Assembly: GCF_963583255.1 (NCBI RefSeq)
Contig: NC_084811.1
Coordinates: 19,300,088 to 19,364,087, forward strand
Reading direction: 5' to 3'
Length of the DNA stretch: 64,000 nt
DNA from: Pyrus communis
Lineage: Eukaryota; Streptophyta; Magnoliopsida; Rosales; Rosaceae
Below, one piece after another: positions 22,296 to 33,982 of the stretch. The notes beneath the pieces were generated by a model. That model did not search any database, had not been told where the DNA came from, and was given only the letters and a program-made list of their open reading frames with translations. How positions within the stretch are numbered: the first letter of the stretch is position 1; every line of letters starts with the position of its first letter. The position numbers and the translations under genes were made by a program.

Positions 22296-23100
22296 TGTAG
22301 ACATCGAAATTTCGGTGAAATAAATGTTGACCAATAATTAAAATTTCAACGCTCATGTGTCACATAAATTTTACATGTAGCGTGTGACTCAACGAAAAAT
22401 CGAAATAAATTGGAAAAGTCATCAAATAGGACACGTGTCAATACCTGGCAGAAATGATTTATTTCATCTGATTATTTAAATCCAAAAATCAAGTTTTGGA
22501 ATTCTATAAATAGGAAGCCAAGGCATTCAAAAAAAGAAAGAAAGAAAGAAAGAAAGGAAGAAAAGAAAGAAAGGAATTTACATTACACCAAAACTTTGAA
22601 GCTTTGAAACTCTAAAGCTCTCAAGCAAATCTCGAAGGACCAAGAAAGCTATCTTCGTTCTTCGTCAAATCTGAAGAGAAGTGTTCATCATTCATCATCC
22701 GTTCATCCTAAGATCAAGCCCCAACGGCCCTTTGGATCAACAACCTCAACAAATCCACACATCCAATCGTTTCTTCAAGATTAAGCCCAAAAGCCCTTGA
22801 AGATCCGTTCATCCATCAACCTTCAAGATCAAGCCCAAAAAGCCCTTGAAGAAATCCATACACCCAGCCTTCAAGATCAAGCCCAAAAGCCCTCGAAGAT
22901 CCGTTCATCAACTGTTCATCCCTAGATCAAGCCCCGACGGCCCTTTGGATCAACAGCTCATCCACAAACCTACACCCTACGAAGATAGAATCAGAGGATC
23001 AAATTACAAAGAGATTGTAACCCCAAAATCATTAAACACAAAAATATATATTTTGTACACGTATTCTTGTTTCTTGTTTCAGGAATTTTTCGTGATTACA
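22296..23100 (+). repeat. 5' LTR of the Tat element
   Basis: TG...CA ends (tgtagacatcg ... gtgattaca). A TATA-like ctataaatag occurs at 22504-22513, with a GAAA microsatellite soon after (22535-22575). The second half is built of repeats of the type caagatcaagcccaaaagcc and atccgttcatcc. Confidence 0.95.
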
Positions 23101-23102
23101 AA

Positions 23103-23121
23103 TTTGGCACGCCCGATGGGA
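23103..23121 (+). other. Primer-binding site region of the Tat element
   Basis: TTGGCACGCCCGATGGGAC lies two bases after the LTR. The position is right for a primer-binding site; I cannot name the tRNA with certainty. The other Tat element in this window has a related TTGGCACAACCATTGGGAC at the same place. Confidence 0.6.
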
Positions 23122-23166
23122 CATCTCTACCTCTCATCTCTATCCTCCAATCATCGAAAAACGCAA

Positions 23167-24850
23167 ATGGCATCAAGAAAGGATCAAGCTGTTCCTGCAA
23201 TCAAAGCAAAGAACAAGAACATCATCGCCGCAAGTGGTGATATTTCGGGCATCATAACCCGAAGTAAGGCAAGAGCTCTTTTTGCCGCGGCTTCCGCCCC
23301 TGCATTAACTCTGTCAAAGGAACAAGAGCACCTGAGGTACGAGCCTGTGATCACCCTAGCCTCGCTAAAGGCATCAAAGGGGGAAAGCCCGAGGAAATAC
23401 TCAGAGTCCCTACTCTCCGACGCTGATTCGAGCGGCAGTACAACCATGCAAGTCATGATCACTGGAGCAACTTCAATCGAGGAGCAGCTAGCTCAGAAAG
23501 AAGTCGACGAAGAAGAGGAGCCACCAGCGGAGAAAGTTGAAGAGAAGCCGAAGCTAGACCAAGCAACGGCATTCATGGGATCTCTCTCTATCCAGCAGCT
23601 ACAGGAGATGATCGCAAGCACTATCAAGACACAGTACGAAGGAAGCTCGCATGACTCCGTACTGTACTCAAAGCCTTACTCCAAGAAGATTGATGCTTTG
23701 AAGATGCCAAGGGGTTATCAGCCCCCAAAATTCATGCAGTTCGATGGAAAAGGCAACCTATAAGCAACATGTCGCCCATTTCATTGAAACTTGCAACAAT
23801 GCTGGGACAGAGGGAGACTACCTCGTCAAACAGTTCGTGCGTTCGCTGAAAAGTAACGCTTTTGACTGGTACACTGACCTCGAACCTGAGTCTATCAACA
23901 GTTGGGACCAGCTAGAAAGGGAATTCCTCAACCGTTTCTACAGCACTCGTCGTACTGTAAGCATGCTAGAGGTGACCAGTACAAAACAGTGGAGAGATGA
24001 ACCTGTCGTTGACTACATAAATAGATGGTGCTCCTTAAGTCTGGATTGCAAAGATCGGCTTTCTGAAACCTCTGCCATTGAGATGTGCGTTCAAGGCATG
24101 CACTGGGGGTTACATTACATCCTCCAAGGCATAAAACCAAGAACATTCGAAGAGCTAGCAACTCGTTCCCACGACATGGAGCTGAGTATCGCTAATCACG
24201 GGAAAAAGGAGCCGATTACTAACTTCAATAAGGATAAAGTATTCGCCCCAAATGTAGACAAGACCGGGAAGAAGCCCGCTAAGGAAGCTTTCACCGTCAA
24301 CACTACCCCCATCAAGACCTCCTCAGCGCCCATCAAGACCTCCTCAGCGCCCATCAAGATCTCCTCCAAGAAGAAAGCGAAGGAGATAAAGACAAGTGAG
24401 CCTCCTCGCACCCAAGACAGATACAAGAGCACCTTGAGAGAGTTGGAACAGAAAACGTACCCTTTTCCTGACTCTGACATGGCTGCCATGTTAGATGACT
24501 TGCTAGAAAAAAAGGTGATTGAGCTACCCGAATGCAAGCGTCCTGAAGAAATGAATCGCACAAACGATCCTAGGTACTGCAAGTACCATCGTATTGTGAG
24601 CCATCCTGTTGGCAAGTGCTTCGTTCTTAAAGAAATCATCATGAAGCTAGCACAACAAGGGCAAATTGAGCTCGACCTTGAGGACACGGCCGCAACGCAT
24701 ACCACTACAATTGCGTTTGGATCGTTTAATCCTGTGCCTCTCCAAACGACACCTGACCGTTCCCGTGAATGCTTAAGTTGCACGGCACCTCCTACACAAC
24801 CATCACTGGAGAGAAGCGACCAAGATGCACATGCTGATGATGAAGAATGA
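23167..24850 (+). pseudogene. Gag of the Tat element (frameshifted)
   Basis: The likely start is ATG 23167 (MASRKDQAVPAIKAKN), 67 bases past the LTR. The frame runs into a shift near 23750, after a [11 protein letters not shown] segment, and continues in the next frame to TGA 24848-24850. The second part holds the retrotransposon Gag core (FIETCNNAG ... [12 protein letters not shown] ... [11 protein letters not shown]). It also holds a Tat-type CKYHR..H....C knuckle near 24576-24625. A 24 bp unit encoding PIKTSSA is repeated three times at ~24307-24360. The stop is in the same frame as the following protease ORF, six bases before its first non-ATG codon. Confidence 0.85.
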
Positions 24851-26149
24851 TGGATATTGGTAACCTACAAAAAGACAAGGAAACCAAGACCACAAGTCAT
24901 ACAGCCAAAGGTGGAACAAAGAAGAAGTCACCACGGCCGCAACAATGCGAAGCCTAAAAGAAACATAAAGCATAATAAAACAACATATGCTAGGGAACCT
25001 ATGGAGCAGGAGCCACGCATTCCCGTTTCCTTGCGTGAGTACTTCCCGAATGACTTTTTCCAACAGTGCACTACCGTGGCCTGTCACATGGTTGAAGTAG
25101 AAATAGAAGAGCCCTCAAAAGGCAAAGCTATCGCCACTGAGGTAGAAAAGACCCTTACACCTGGAGAAGGTCTACCAACACACTTTAGCATCGAGGAAGC
25201 GCTACCATTGCCAAAAAAGATGCGAAGAGCACTAGCAGCAGTCTTGGCAGGTCCCGACGACCACGAAGTGCAAGAAAGTAACGACGAAGGCTCGAAGCTT
25301 CAGCCAAATGAATGTGCCACATGTTGTGCCACCCATGACGTAATTAACTTCACTGACGAAGACCTACTGTTGGGATCAAAGCCTCACAACCATCCTCTCT
25401 TCGTCTCCGGGTACATAAGGGAATACAAAGTCAACCGCATGCTTGTGGATGGTGGGTCGGCCATAAACATCATGCCAAAATCAACAATGACCATAATCGG
25501 CATCAAGGTGAATGAACTATCCCTGAGCCGTCTGCTGATCCAGGGTTTTAACCAAGGAGGACAAAGGGCGATGGGCATGATCCAAGTAGAGATGACCATG
25601 GGTGAGCTCAAATCAAGCACGATATTCCACGTGATTGATGCAAGAACTTCCTACAGCTTGCTCTTAGGAAGACCTTGGATCCATGCAAATAGGGTAGTGT
25701 CGTCCACCCTGCACCAATGCGTAAAGTTTTACCGAGAAGGAGTGAAGGTGATTCAAGGTGACACCAAGCCATTCACCGAAGCCGAATCACACTTTGCAGA
25801 TGCCAAGTTCTACATGGATGAAGAGACGGTACCCGAAGCCCTTCCGGAAGAGATCAAATCCACGGGCAGAGCAGCACCTAAAAAGCAGGAGTGGCAAGCC
25901 ATGCCTAAAAAGCAAAAAAAGCAGGCCGTGCCATCTTCAAGCAAAGACGATGACGAGTTTGCTAAACCTGCAACAACCAAAGGGAGTAGGATGCCGTCAG
26001 AAGGACCAAACGCACCCATATTCCGGCATATCCCGATGTCAAGAAGAAAGAATGGTCAATCTTCATTCGAAACTAGAAAAGCCGACACACAGTGGCACAC
26101 GGATAACGTGAAGTTGCTCAAGACGAATGCAGTTTTGCCTCTGACATAG
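24851..26149 (+). pseudogene. Aspartic protease region of the Tat pol
   Basis: This frame directly continues the gag frame beyond the in-frame TGA. A basic N-terminus is followed by an acidic linker and the retropepsin-like domain. The active-site motif is MLVDGGSAINIMP (~25440-25478), the usual Tat D-G-G variant. A later LLLGRPWIH (~25660-25686) forms the second protease block. The frame is closed by TAG at 26147-26149 within a Lys/Pro-rich linker. Processing of the polyprotein would be its role; here it cannot be made with pol except by reading through stops. Confidence 0.85.
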
Positions 26150-26671
26150 CTAGGGGGTGCTAAGGCCGCAAGACTACCACAAGGCTTCATAAAAGCTCTA
26201 CCAAAGAAGGTGGAATCAAGCTTTCTTCCAACCAAGAGGACCGAGGAAGGTTTCGACCCGAACGCCTACAAACTCATGTCAAAGGCCGGGTACGACTTCG
26301 CTTCTTCTGCGGTGGCTGGAAAGAAGGTTTCAAACACTGTCAATGACGAAGAACGTAACCTCACCAAAACTCAAAAGAAGTTGAAGGAGCATGGTTACGG
26401 AGTTGACAACAACAAAGCCGGACTTGGTTTCACACCAAATGCACCTGTGATGATTTCAAACCAAGCGAAAAACATTAGCACTCAATATGTCAGCATGAGC
26501 ATTGAACAAGACCAAGAAGAGCCTAAACCCTCCCCTCGGACGTCGGTCTTCGATAGGATGAGCCATTCAAGCTCCAGAACTTCAGTGCTTAATCGCATTG
26601 GTGGTTAAGACCGAACCTCTGTCTTCAAGAGGCTTAACGTGCCGACATCCTAAAGCTCTGTTTTTGAAAGG
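26150..26671 (+). pseudogene. Linker of the Tat pol with in-frame stops
   Basis: The frame stays the same as protease and RT (GFDPNAYKLMSKAGYDFASS is the conserved piece at ~26242-26300). It carries TAA at 26606-26608 and another at 26651-26653. Short repeats encoding RTSVFDRM / RTSVLNRI / SVFERL follow, typical for this linker. Confidence 0.75.
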
Positions 26672-28423
26672 TTGTTAAAGCTTAAGAAACAAAGCAACAC
26701 AGTTATCTCTCCTCTGCGACGATCAGCTTCAGAAAGATTTGAAGATAATGAGAAGCCTTTTGGAAAGAGGAAGACAACACCAAAGGGAGAAAAGCTCGAT
26801 GGGTTAGGAGAAAAAGACGACGTTCGAAGCTTGATTCCTTCAAGGATGAAGCGCCAAGCAATCCTAGAGGTTGACACAAAAGGACCACTGAAGGTAAGGA
26901 GGCGCATCATCGTCCACACTGGCAAATTTTCATGCCAACAAACCCAAGAGAACGGCACTGAAGATGAAATCCCTAAGAAAGATGTCACTTCTGGCTCTTT
27001 CGACTCAAAGTCTTCACCTCGACTGTTGGGGGCATGCCCCAAGTCAAGTGAAATTGAAGGATGGACTCATGTCACTCCGAAGAAACTGCACGAGAAACAT
27101 ATGTCTTCTCCACAAGTTCACCAATCGGAAAGGGGGCAAAGCAGCTACCGTCAACCTTCAAAGCTACATGAAAATGTTGAGGATGATGAAATTACAACAC
27201 AAAGATCGTTCATGCGGGATCTTTTCTTCCTCGAAGACGTCTTCAATTACTCGATCAAGGCTCCTTACTATGAAGATTGTGAGGAATGCATTTCGAAGAT
27301 CGCTTCGAAGAAATTGGACAAGCAGCAACCATCTTGTCCACAAGTTTATCAATCAGAAAAGAGGGAAAGCAGCTTTCGCCAACCTCCAGAACAATGTGAA
27401 AGTGTTGGAGATAATGAAATTTCGACACAAAGATCGTCCATCCCCATCACAATGTGCGACCTCTTCCCAGAAGACTTCTTCAATTACTCGGTCAAGGCTC
27501 CTTCCTATGAAGATTGCGAGGAACGCCTCTCCCAGAACACCAGACAATCCTTATGCCAACAAGCTCGAGAAGACAGCACTGAAGAGGAGATCCAAGATGT
27601 TTTCCACATCACGGTTCAAGAAGGTGAAGAAGACGAAATCCCCGAGGAAGATGTCACTGCTGCACCACCACAGCTCGAAGATGAGGGGCAAGCCACGGTC
27701 GATGATCTCAAGGAACTCAACTTAGGTACAAGCAAGGAACCAAAACTTATCTTCGTAAGTGCATTATTAAGTACAGATGAGATAGAGGAGTATTATCAGC
27801 TGTTGTTAGAGTACAAAGACGTCTTTGCCTGGACTTACAAAGAAATGCCCGGCCTGGACCCTATCATCGCTGTTCATCATCTTGCGGTCAGGCCTGGAAC
27901 ACGACCGATAAAGCAAACTCAAAGACGCTATCGATCTGAGCTTATCCCACAAATCGAGGTCGAGATCGACAAGTTAATCGAAGCAGGCTTTATTCGAGAA
28001 GTGCAATACCCTAAGTGGATCTCCAACATCGTCATTGTCCTTAAGAAATCAGGACAAATACGTGTTTGCGTAGACTTCCGGGACCTCAACGATGCTTGCC
28101 CAAAGGATGACTTCCCCTTGCCAATCATTGAAATCATGGTGGATGCAACCACTGGCCATGAGGCATTATCATTCATGGATGGCTCTTCTGGGTACAATCA
28201 AATTCACATGGCCCTCGAAGACGAGGAACTAACAGCCTTTCGTACTCCAAAAGGTATCTACTGCTACAAGGTGATGCTCTTTGGTCTAAAAAACGCTGGA
28301 GCTACGTATCAACGCGCAATGCAGAAAATCTTCAATGACATGCTACACAAAAACGTAGAATGTTACGTAGATGATGTGGTGGTTAAGACGAAGAACAGAT
28401 CAGACCACTTCAAGGATCTATGA
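26672..28423 (+). pseudogene. Reverse transcriptase of the Tat pol, N-terminal part
   Basis: After a long variable linker with two ~200 bp repeat units (YEDCEECISK / YEDCEERLSQ blocks at ~27260 and ~27500), the RT begins near 27770. Visible motifs are FIREVQYPKWISNIVIV, VCVDFRDLNDACPKDDFPLP, FMDGSSGYNQI and the catalytic YVDD at 28364-28375. A TGA at 28421-28423 cuts the frame just after the catalytic motif, but the same frame continues at 28427. Confidence 0.9.
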
Positions 28424-30220
28424 ATAGTGTTCGAAAGGCTGCGAAAATACAACCTCAAGATGAACCCGTTAAAGTGTGCGTTTGGCGTCACCTCTGGAAA
28501 ATTCCTCGGCTTCATCGTCAAGCACCGTGGTATTGAAGTAGACCAATCAAAGATCAAGGCCATTCAAAGCATGCCCGAGCCAAGAAACCTGCATGAGCTG
28601 AAAAGTCTACAAGGACGGCTAGCCTTCATCAGACGTTTCATCTCCAACCTCGCAGGGCGTTGTCAACCGTTTAGTCACCTTATGAAGAAAAATGTTCCAT
28701 TCGTATGGGACAAAGCATGCCATAATGCTTTTGAAAGCATAAAGAAATATTTGTCAAGTCCACCTGTCCTGGGGGCACCTGTGCCCGGGAAACCACTCAT
28801 ATTGTATATTGCTGCTCAGGAAAGTTCAATCGGAGCACTCTTGGCGCAAAAGAATGAATCCCAAAAAGAAGGAGCACTTTACTACCTCAGTCGAACTCTC
28901 ACCGGCGCTGAGTTGAACTATTCCCCAATAGAAAAGATGTGCCTCGCTTTGGTGTTTGCCATTCAAAAACTCAGACATTACATGCATGTTTACACCATCC
29001 ACTTGGTTGCTAAAGCCGACCCTGTCAAATACGTTATGACTAAGCCAGTCTTGACAGGGCGACTCGCTAAATGGGCTTTGCTTCTTAATCAATATGAGAT
29101 CATCTACGTCCCAGCTAAAGCCGTCAAGGGACAAGCGCTAGCAGACTTCCTTGCCGATCATCCAATCCCGGCTGATTGGAAAATCTCAGACGACTTGCCT
29201 GACGAGGAGGTGTTCTACATCGACATCTTCCCGACATGGACGATGTTCTTCGACGGATCCGCACGAGCAGATGGAGCGGGGGCAGGAGTAGTATTCATGT
29301 CGCCACAAAGGCAAATACTCCCTTACTCCTTCCAACTGAATGAGCTATGCTCCAACAATGTTGCTGAGTACCAAGCATTGATCATCGGGCTCCAAATGGC
29401 GATCAACATGGAAATCACAACTCTTGAGGTATATGACGATTCCAAGCTCATAATCAATCAACTCTTAACTGAATATGAGGTGAGGAAAGATGATCTCGTC
29501 CCATACTTCCGGCTAGCGACCCAACTGCTACAAAAGTTTGAAGCTGTGACACTAGAACATGTGCCAAGAAAGGAAAATCAAATGGCAGACGCTCTCGCCA
29601 ATCTAGCCTCGAGTATGACACTAGGAAAAGATGAAGTTGCAGACGTGCCAGTTTGCCAAAAATGGGTGATTCCGCTCGTTAATGAAATGTCACTAGATGA
29701 TACAAATGTCATCTCAGTACTTCTAGTCGATGCTGAAGAGTGGAGACAGCCGCTGATCGACTACTTAGAGCACGGAAAGCTTCCAGATGATCTTAGACAC
29801 CGTTCCGAAATACGTCGACGAGCACCTCGCTTCCTTTACTACAAAGGAACACTCTACCGATGCTCTTTTGAAGGAGTGCTCCTGAGATGCCTAGGTAAGG
29901 AAGAAGTTAATCAAGCCATGGAAGAAGCACATTCAGGTGTGTGTGGGGCACATCAGTCTGGACCAAAGCTACATTTCCGGCTTAAAAGGATAGGTTACTA
30001 CTGGCCGAGCATGGTGAAGGACTGCCTGGAACACGCCAAAAGGTGCCAAGCCTGCCAATTCCACGCCAACTTCATACATCAACCGCTTGAACTATTACAC
30101 CCTACAGTTGCTTCATGGCCGTTCGACGCATGGGGATTGGACGTTGTAGGACCAATTACGCCAAAGTCATCTGCAGGGGAAGCTTACATCCTAGCTGCAA
30201 CAGATTACTTCTCCAAGTAG
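28424..30220 (+). pseudogene. RT thumb, dual RNase H and integrase N-terminus of the Tat pol
   Basis: The frame continues with the RT end (GKFLGFIVKHRGIEVDQSKI). The first RNase H (~28780-29160) contains ILYIAAQESSIGALL and LVAKADPVKYV. A second, archaeal-type RNase H follows (~29240-29620), with MFFDGSARADGAGAGVVF, NNVAEYQALIIGL and KENQMADALANLAS. The integrase zinc-binding HHCC domain lies at ~29930-30060 (H, H, C..C of RCQACQFH). The integrase core starts with DVVGP near 30138. TAG at 30218-30220 interrupts it. Two RNase H domains in tandem place the element in the Tat lineage. Confidence 0.9.
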
Positions 30221-30988
30221 GCTGAAGCCATACCTTTAAGGGAAGTAAAAAAGGAAACTGTTGTTCGTTTCATCAAGGAGCATATCATCCACCGATATGG
30301 GGTGCCTCGCTACATTATCACTGACAACGGAAAGCAGTTCTCCAACCGACTCGTGGACGAGCTTTGCGACAAATACAAGTTCAAGTAGCACAAGTCTTCC
30401 ATGTATCATGCTCCGGCCAACGGCCTCGCGGAAGCATTCAACAAGACGCTGTGCAACCTCCTGAAAAAGGTAATCGGCTGAACAAAGAGAGACTGGCATG
30501 AAAGAATAAGTGAAGCACTTTGGGCATATAGGACTACACATAAGACTCCTACCCAAGCTACACCTTATTCTTTCGTATATGGCGTAGAAGCTGTTCTACC
30601 GCTCGAAAGTCAAATTCCCTCACTAAGGATGGCTATACAAGAAGGCTTGACTGATGAAGAAAATGCAAAGTTGCGCCTTCAGGAGTTGGAAGCACTGGAT
30701 GAGAGAAGGCTCGAAGCTCAACAACACTTGGAATGCTACCAAGCACGGTTATCCAAGGCATTCAACAAGAAAGTCCGCCCAAGGTCTTTCCAAGCCGGAG
30801 ATCTCGTGCTGGCATTGCGTAGGCCTATCATTATAACTCATAAGACAAAAAGCAAGTTCACATCAAAGTGGGATGGACCCTACGTAATACAAGAGATCTA
30901 CACCAATGGCGCCTACTTAATCATGGCAGAAGACGGGTTAAAGATCGGCCCCATCAACGGCAGATTTTTGAAGCGCCACTACCCCTAA
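30221..30988 (+). pseudogene. Integrase core and C-terminus of the Tat pol
   Basis: Same frame. The DDE core continues with VPRYIITDNGKQFSNRLVDE (second Asp at ~30320) and the Glu in NGLAEAFNKTL (~30430). TAG at 30386-30388 and TGA at 30479-30481 interrupt it. The C-terminal part (SKFTSKWDGPYVIQEIYTNG) ends in GRFLKRHYP and TAA at 30986-30988. The integrase would insert the cDNA into the genome; three stops make this copy inactive. Confidence 0.88.
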
Positions 30989-31630
30989 AGCAAATGCACC
31001 ACGCTCCTGGCCCGCAAGAGCATAAACTGTGTACGGCAAAATCATCAAAAAAAAAAAAAAACCATCACTCATTTGAACTACGTTATTACTTGATCTCTTC
31101 TTTGGAAGAGTACGTAGGCAACTTGAAACTTCAAAACTTCAAGTACAGTCACATCAAAATAAATAAATAAATTTTTTATTAAAGAAAGTCAATTTTATTA
31201 CAAAAAAAAAAAAAAAAAAAAAAAGTGCATATGTTACTATGTATTAGAAAAAATATATATATTCTCTATCAAAAAAAAAAAAAAAGTACATACGTTGTTA
31301 TGTGTTAAAAATAAATAAATAAATAAATGTATAAATGATAGAGTGGGTCTTTCTACACTTAAAATCCGTGCTGAATCATGGAAAACATAAGTCGAGATCC
31401 TCAAAAAGAGGAGCCCAAATGCAAGGCCCATCCCTTCTCAAACACACATTGTTTTGAGCTTGCTGTACAAGGAGCTCTGCTTCCTCCCCCCAGGCTCAGG
31501 CCCGGCCCTCAAAGCCCAATCCGCGTTTTCTGCTTCATCCACGCCATCGCAAGAACCCTCACCACCGAATTCATTCTCCACAGAACCTTCGATGTGCCTT
31601 CTACCCAATTGATCAGGGACTGTCTGATTC
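30989..31630 (+). other. Spacer after pol, poly(A) tracts and unassigned cargo leader
   Basis: Poly(A) runs lie at ~31048-31062, 31201-31223 and 31271-31285. From ~31378 the composition changes sharply from AT-rich to GC-rich coding-like sequence, which marks the start of the cargo. Frames here (e.g. 31378-31836 plus) resemble no family I know. Confidence 0.5.
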
Positions 31631-31634
31631 AGAC

Positions 31635-31765
31635 CACCTTCGAGGAAGCAGAAATTCGAAGACGCCGTCGCCGCCCTGAATTCGCTGCTCCGCGACCACT
31701 ACTCCTCCGCCTCTCCGTCCCTCCGGAAACTGTTCTACGGCGTCGTTTGCAGAGTCGCCACCGTG
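31635..31765 (+). pseudogene. Cargo piece 1: unrecognised coding fragment
   Basis: Immediately upstream of and in frame with the DJ-1 piece is an open stretch reading [20 protein letters not shown], then [18 protein letters not shown]. It is GC-rich and looks like the start of a plant protein, but I cannot name it. The junction to DJ-1 falls at about 31763-31768. Confidence 0.45.
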
Positions 31766-32057
31766 TTGAAGGGACTGAAAGCAACTGGTTATCCACATTT
31801 TATGGAGCAATTAGCATCTGGTGCAATAGCTGTTGAATCAAGAGTGCAGGTGGATGGCAAAGTTGTGACAAGTCGTGGACCTGGTACTACCATGGAGTTT
31901 ACTGTTGCACTGGTCGAGCAATTGTATGGGAAAGAAAAAGCTGATGAAGTTTCTGGGCCACTGGTGATGCGGTCCAACCATAGGGATGAATATGTCATAA
32001 CTGAGCTAAACCCAGTTGAGTGGACTGCCAGTGATTCCCCTAAAATTCTTGTACCCA
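31766..32057 (+). pseudogene. Cargo piece 2: DJ-1 (PARK7-type) protein fragment
   Basis: This piece reads [20 protein letters not shown], then [40 protein letters not shown] and [14 protein letters not shown]. TSRGPGTxxEFA-LVEQL is the C-terminal signature of plant DJ-1/PfpI-family proteins. The downstream segment is the linker to the second DJ-1 repeat found in plant homologues. About 97 codons are open with no intron visible. The catalytic cysteine region, upstream in DJ-1, is absent. It continues in frame into the MYB piece. Confidence 0.8.
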
Positions 32058-32356
32058 AAGCTGTTGCACAGAAGGTGTTTGATAAAGAGGTAGTCCTCTC
32101 CACTCCCTGCCATTTCACCGCCCAGCCGATGACGGAGGAAGAGCACAAGCTTTTCTTGCTTGGATTGCAGAAAGTAGGGAAAGGAGATTGGAGAGAGATC
32201 TCAAGAAACTTCGTGAAGACTCGCACCCCGACTCAGGTTGCTAGCCACGCACATAAGTACTTTCTGCGCCGGAACAACCACAATCGCCGGCGCCGCAGAT
32301 CTAGCCTCTTTGACATCACCACCAATTCACACCGACCCCACAAACCTGGTCCTTGA
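31801..32356 (+). CDS. Chimeric ORF A: DJ-1 fragment fused in frame to a MYB repeat
   Basis: From the first ATG (31801, [15 protein letters not shown]) an uninterrupted frame of ~184 codons runs through the DJ-1 segment, a ~23-codon link ([20 protein letters not shown]) and a SHAQKYF-class MYB repeat to TGA at 32354-32356. The frame is open upstream of the ATG to ~31635. The element's own stops are absent from this stretch. There is no evidence of expression in the sequence itself. If translated it would be a protein with a partial DJ-1 fold and a DNA-binding MYB repeat, but this is inference. It may equally be a chance in-frame fusion. Confidence 0.5.
32126..32327 (+). pseudogene. Cargo piece 3: SHAQKYF-class 1R-MYB repeat
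   Basis: The piece reads [20 protein letters not shown], then [31 protein letters not shown] and a basic [12 protein letters not shown] tail. It is the single MYB repeat of the MYBS3/KUA1-like plant family. The usual first tryptophan (PWTEEE) is Met here, and SHAQKYF is SHAHKYF. In host genes of this family I expect an intron inside the repeat; none is visible. Confidence 0.8.
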
Positions 32357-32401
32357 GCTTGCTCATTCCTCTTCTCAGCTTCTCAATCCCCAGCTTCCTG
32401 A

Positions 32402-32989
<588 letters not shown>

Positions 32990-33400
32990 CTACCTCCAAG
33001 CTCGACTCAAGCTATCTTCGTTCTTCGTCCATGCTCTCCATTCTGCCCATCTACCCCAGTAAGATCTTCATGCTGCTGTATGGGCAGTTTGTCTCTCTCT
33101 AAGGTTGAGCAGCGCGGCCTTCTCCCTTCGATCATCGACCTCTGCCATGGCTGCTGCCTCTGAATGTGATCAACAAAACCAAAGTTTGTCAACTCACACC
33201 CAAAGACCTCATCCATCTTCTTGCCTCTGCTGCTGCATTTGAATTGGAGAAGAACTTCAACGACCGCTTTCAAACAACTAGCCGATCGTGAAGCTCGACG
33301 CTTTGCACTACCTCTGAGCACGGACACCCCTTCCTCCTCCGTCTTCTCTCGAACTCGGCCTGGGTTTTCACCCACAAACCTAGCCTTGCAGAGCACCATA
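32990..33400. other. Distal cargo, GC-richer, unassigned
   Basis: Coding-like composition continues to ~33400 with no frame I can name. TGGGTTTTCACCCA (33361-33374) can fold as a 5 bp stem and is followed after five bases by CTAG (33380-33383), which looks like a Helitron 3' end. The next base is C rather than the usual T, so this is only a weak hint. Confidence 0.4.
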
Positions 33401-33982
33401 TATATATAAAAAAATATAATAATAATAAATAAATAAATAAATAAATAAAATAAAATAAATAAATAAAATAAATAAATAAACAAAATAATAATAAAGAAGA
33501 AAAGTATTAATGGTGCCAGGCGCACCGAGAGCAATTGTACAGAAAGAAAAAAAAAAAAAAAAAAAAAAAAAGATGATGCATGCTACTATTAGCAAGTCAA
33601 AAGAAAAAGGAAAAGGGGAAACAATGATGATATTGGGAAACAATGATGAAGGTAAAAAAAAAAAATAAAAAAATAAAAAAATAATAATAATAAAAAGGGG
33701 ACACGCCAGTCTGGAAAGAAAAAGAAAAGGTGGAATCTTGGTGGATCAGCACCACCGAAAGCAAAGAAAAGAAAAAAAATAATAATAATAAAATAAAATA
33801 AAAAGGAATGATGATGGATGGCATCAAGTGAAAAAAAAAAAAAAAAAAAAAACATCTTGATGATATATATGTTTTATCTATATTTAGCACAATACACTGA
33901 ATAAAATAAAGTATGTCCATTGATCTCCGAGAAATTACAAGTGCGTACAAAAAAAAAAAAAAAAAAAAAAAAGATGGAGCTT
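33401..33982. repeat. A-rich low-complexity zone
   Basis: Long TAAA arrays (33420-33500), poly(A) tracts at ~33548-33572, 33830-33852 and 33950-33972, and GAAA-rich stretches. Several Phe/Ile/Tyr-rich frames on the minus strand are translations of this repeat and are not genes. Confidence 0.8.

Noticed and set aside
24196..24783. 195-codon ORF on the minus strand inside gag
   Set aside because: It is the shadow of a long sense coding frame; composition follows the sense codons and no domain is visible.
26650..27042. Minus-strand ORFs across the Tat pol linker and RT (also 27928-28197, 28826-29134, 30236-30556)
   Set aside because: Antisense shadows of the polyprotein; the known antisense ORF of this lineage lies after pol, at 33983-34630.
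26964..27725. 253-codon plus-strand ORF overlapping the RT linker in another frame
   Set aside because: It overlaps the better-supported pol frame and is Lys/Arg/Ser-biased, as expected from an alternative frame of the acidic repeat linker.
31378..31836. 152-codon ORF ending [16 protein letters not shown] as a separate gene
   Set aside because: It is the wrong frame over the same bases that encode the unnamed piece and DJ-1; the DJ-1 frame has clear family motifs.
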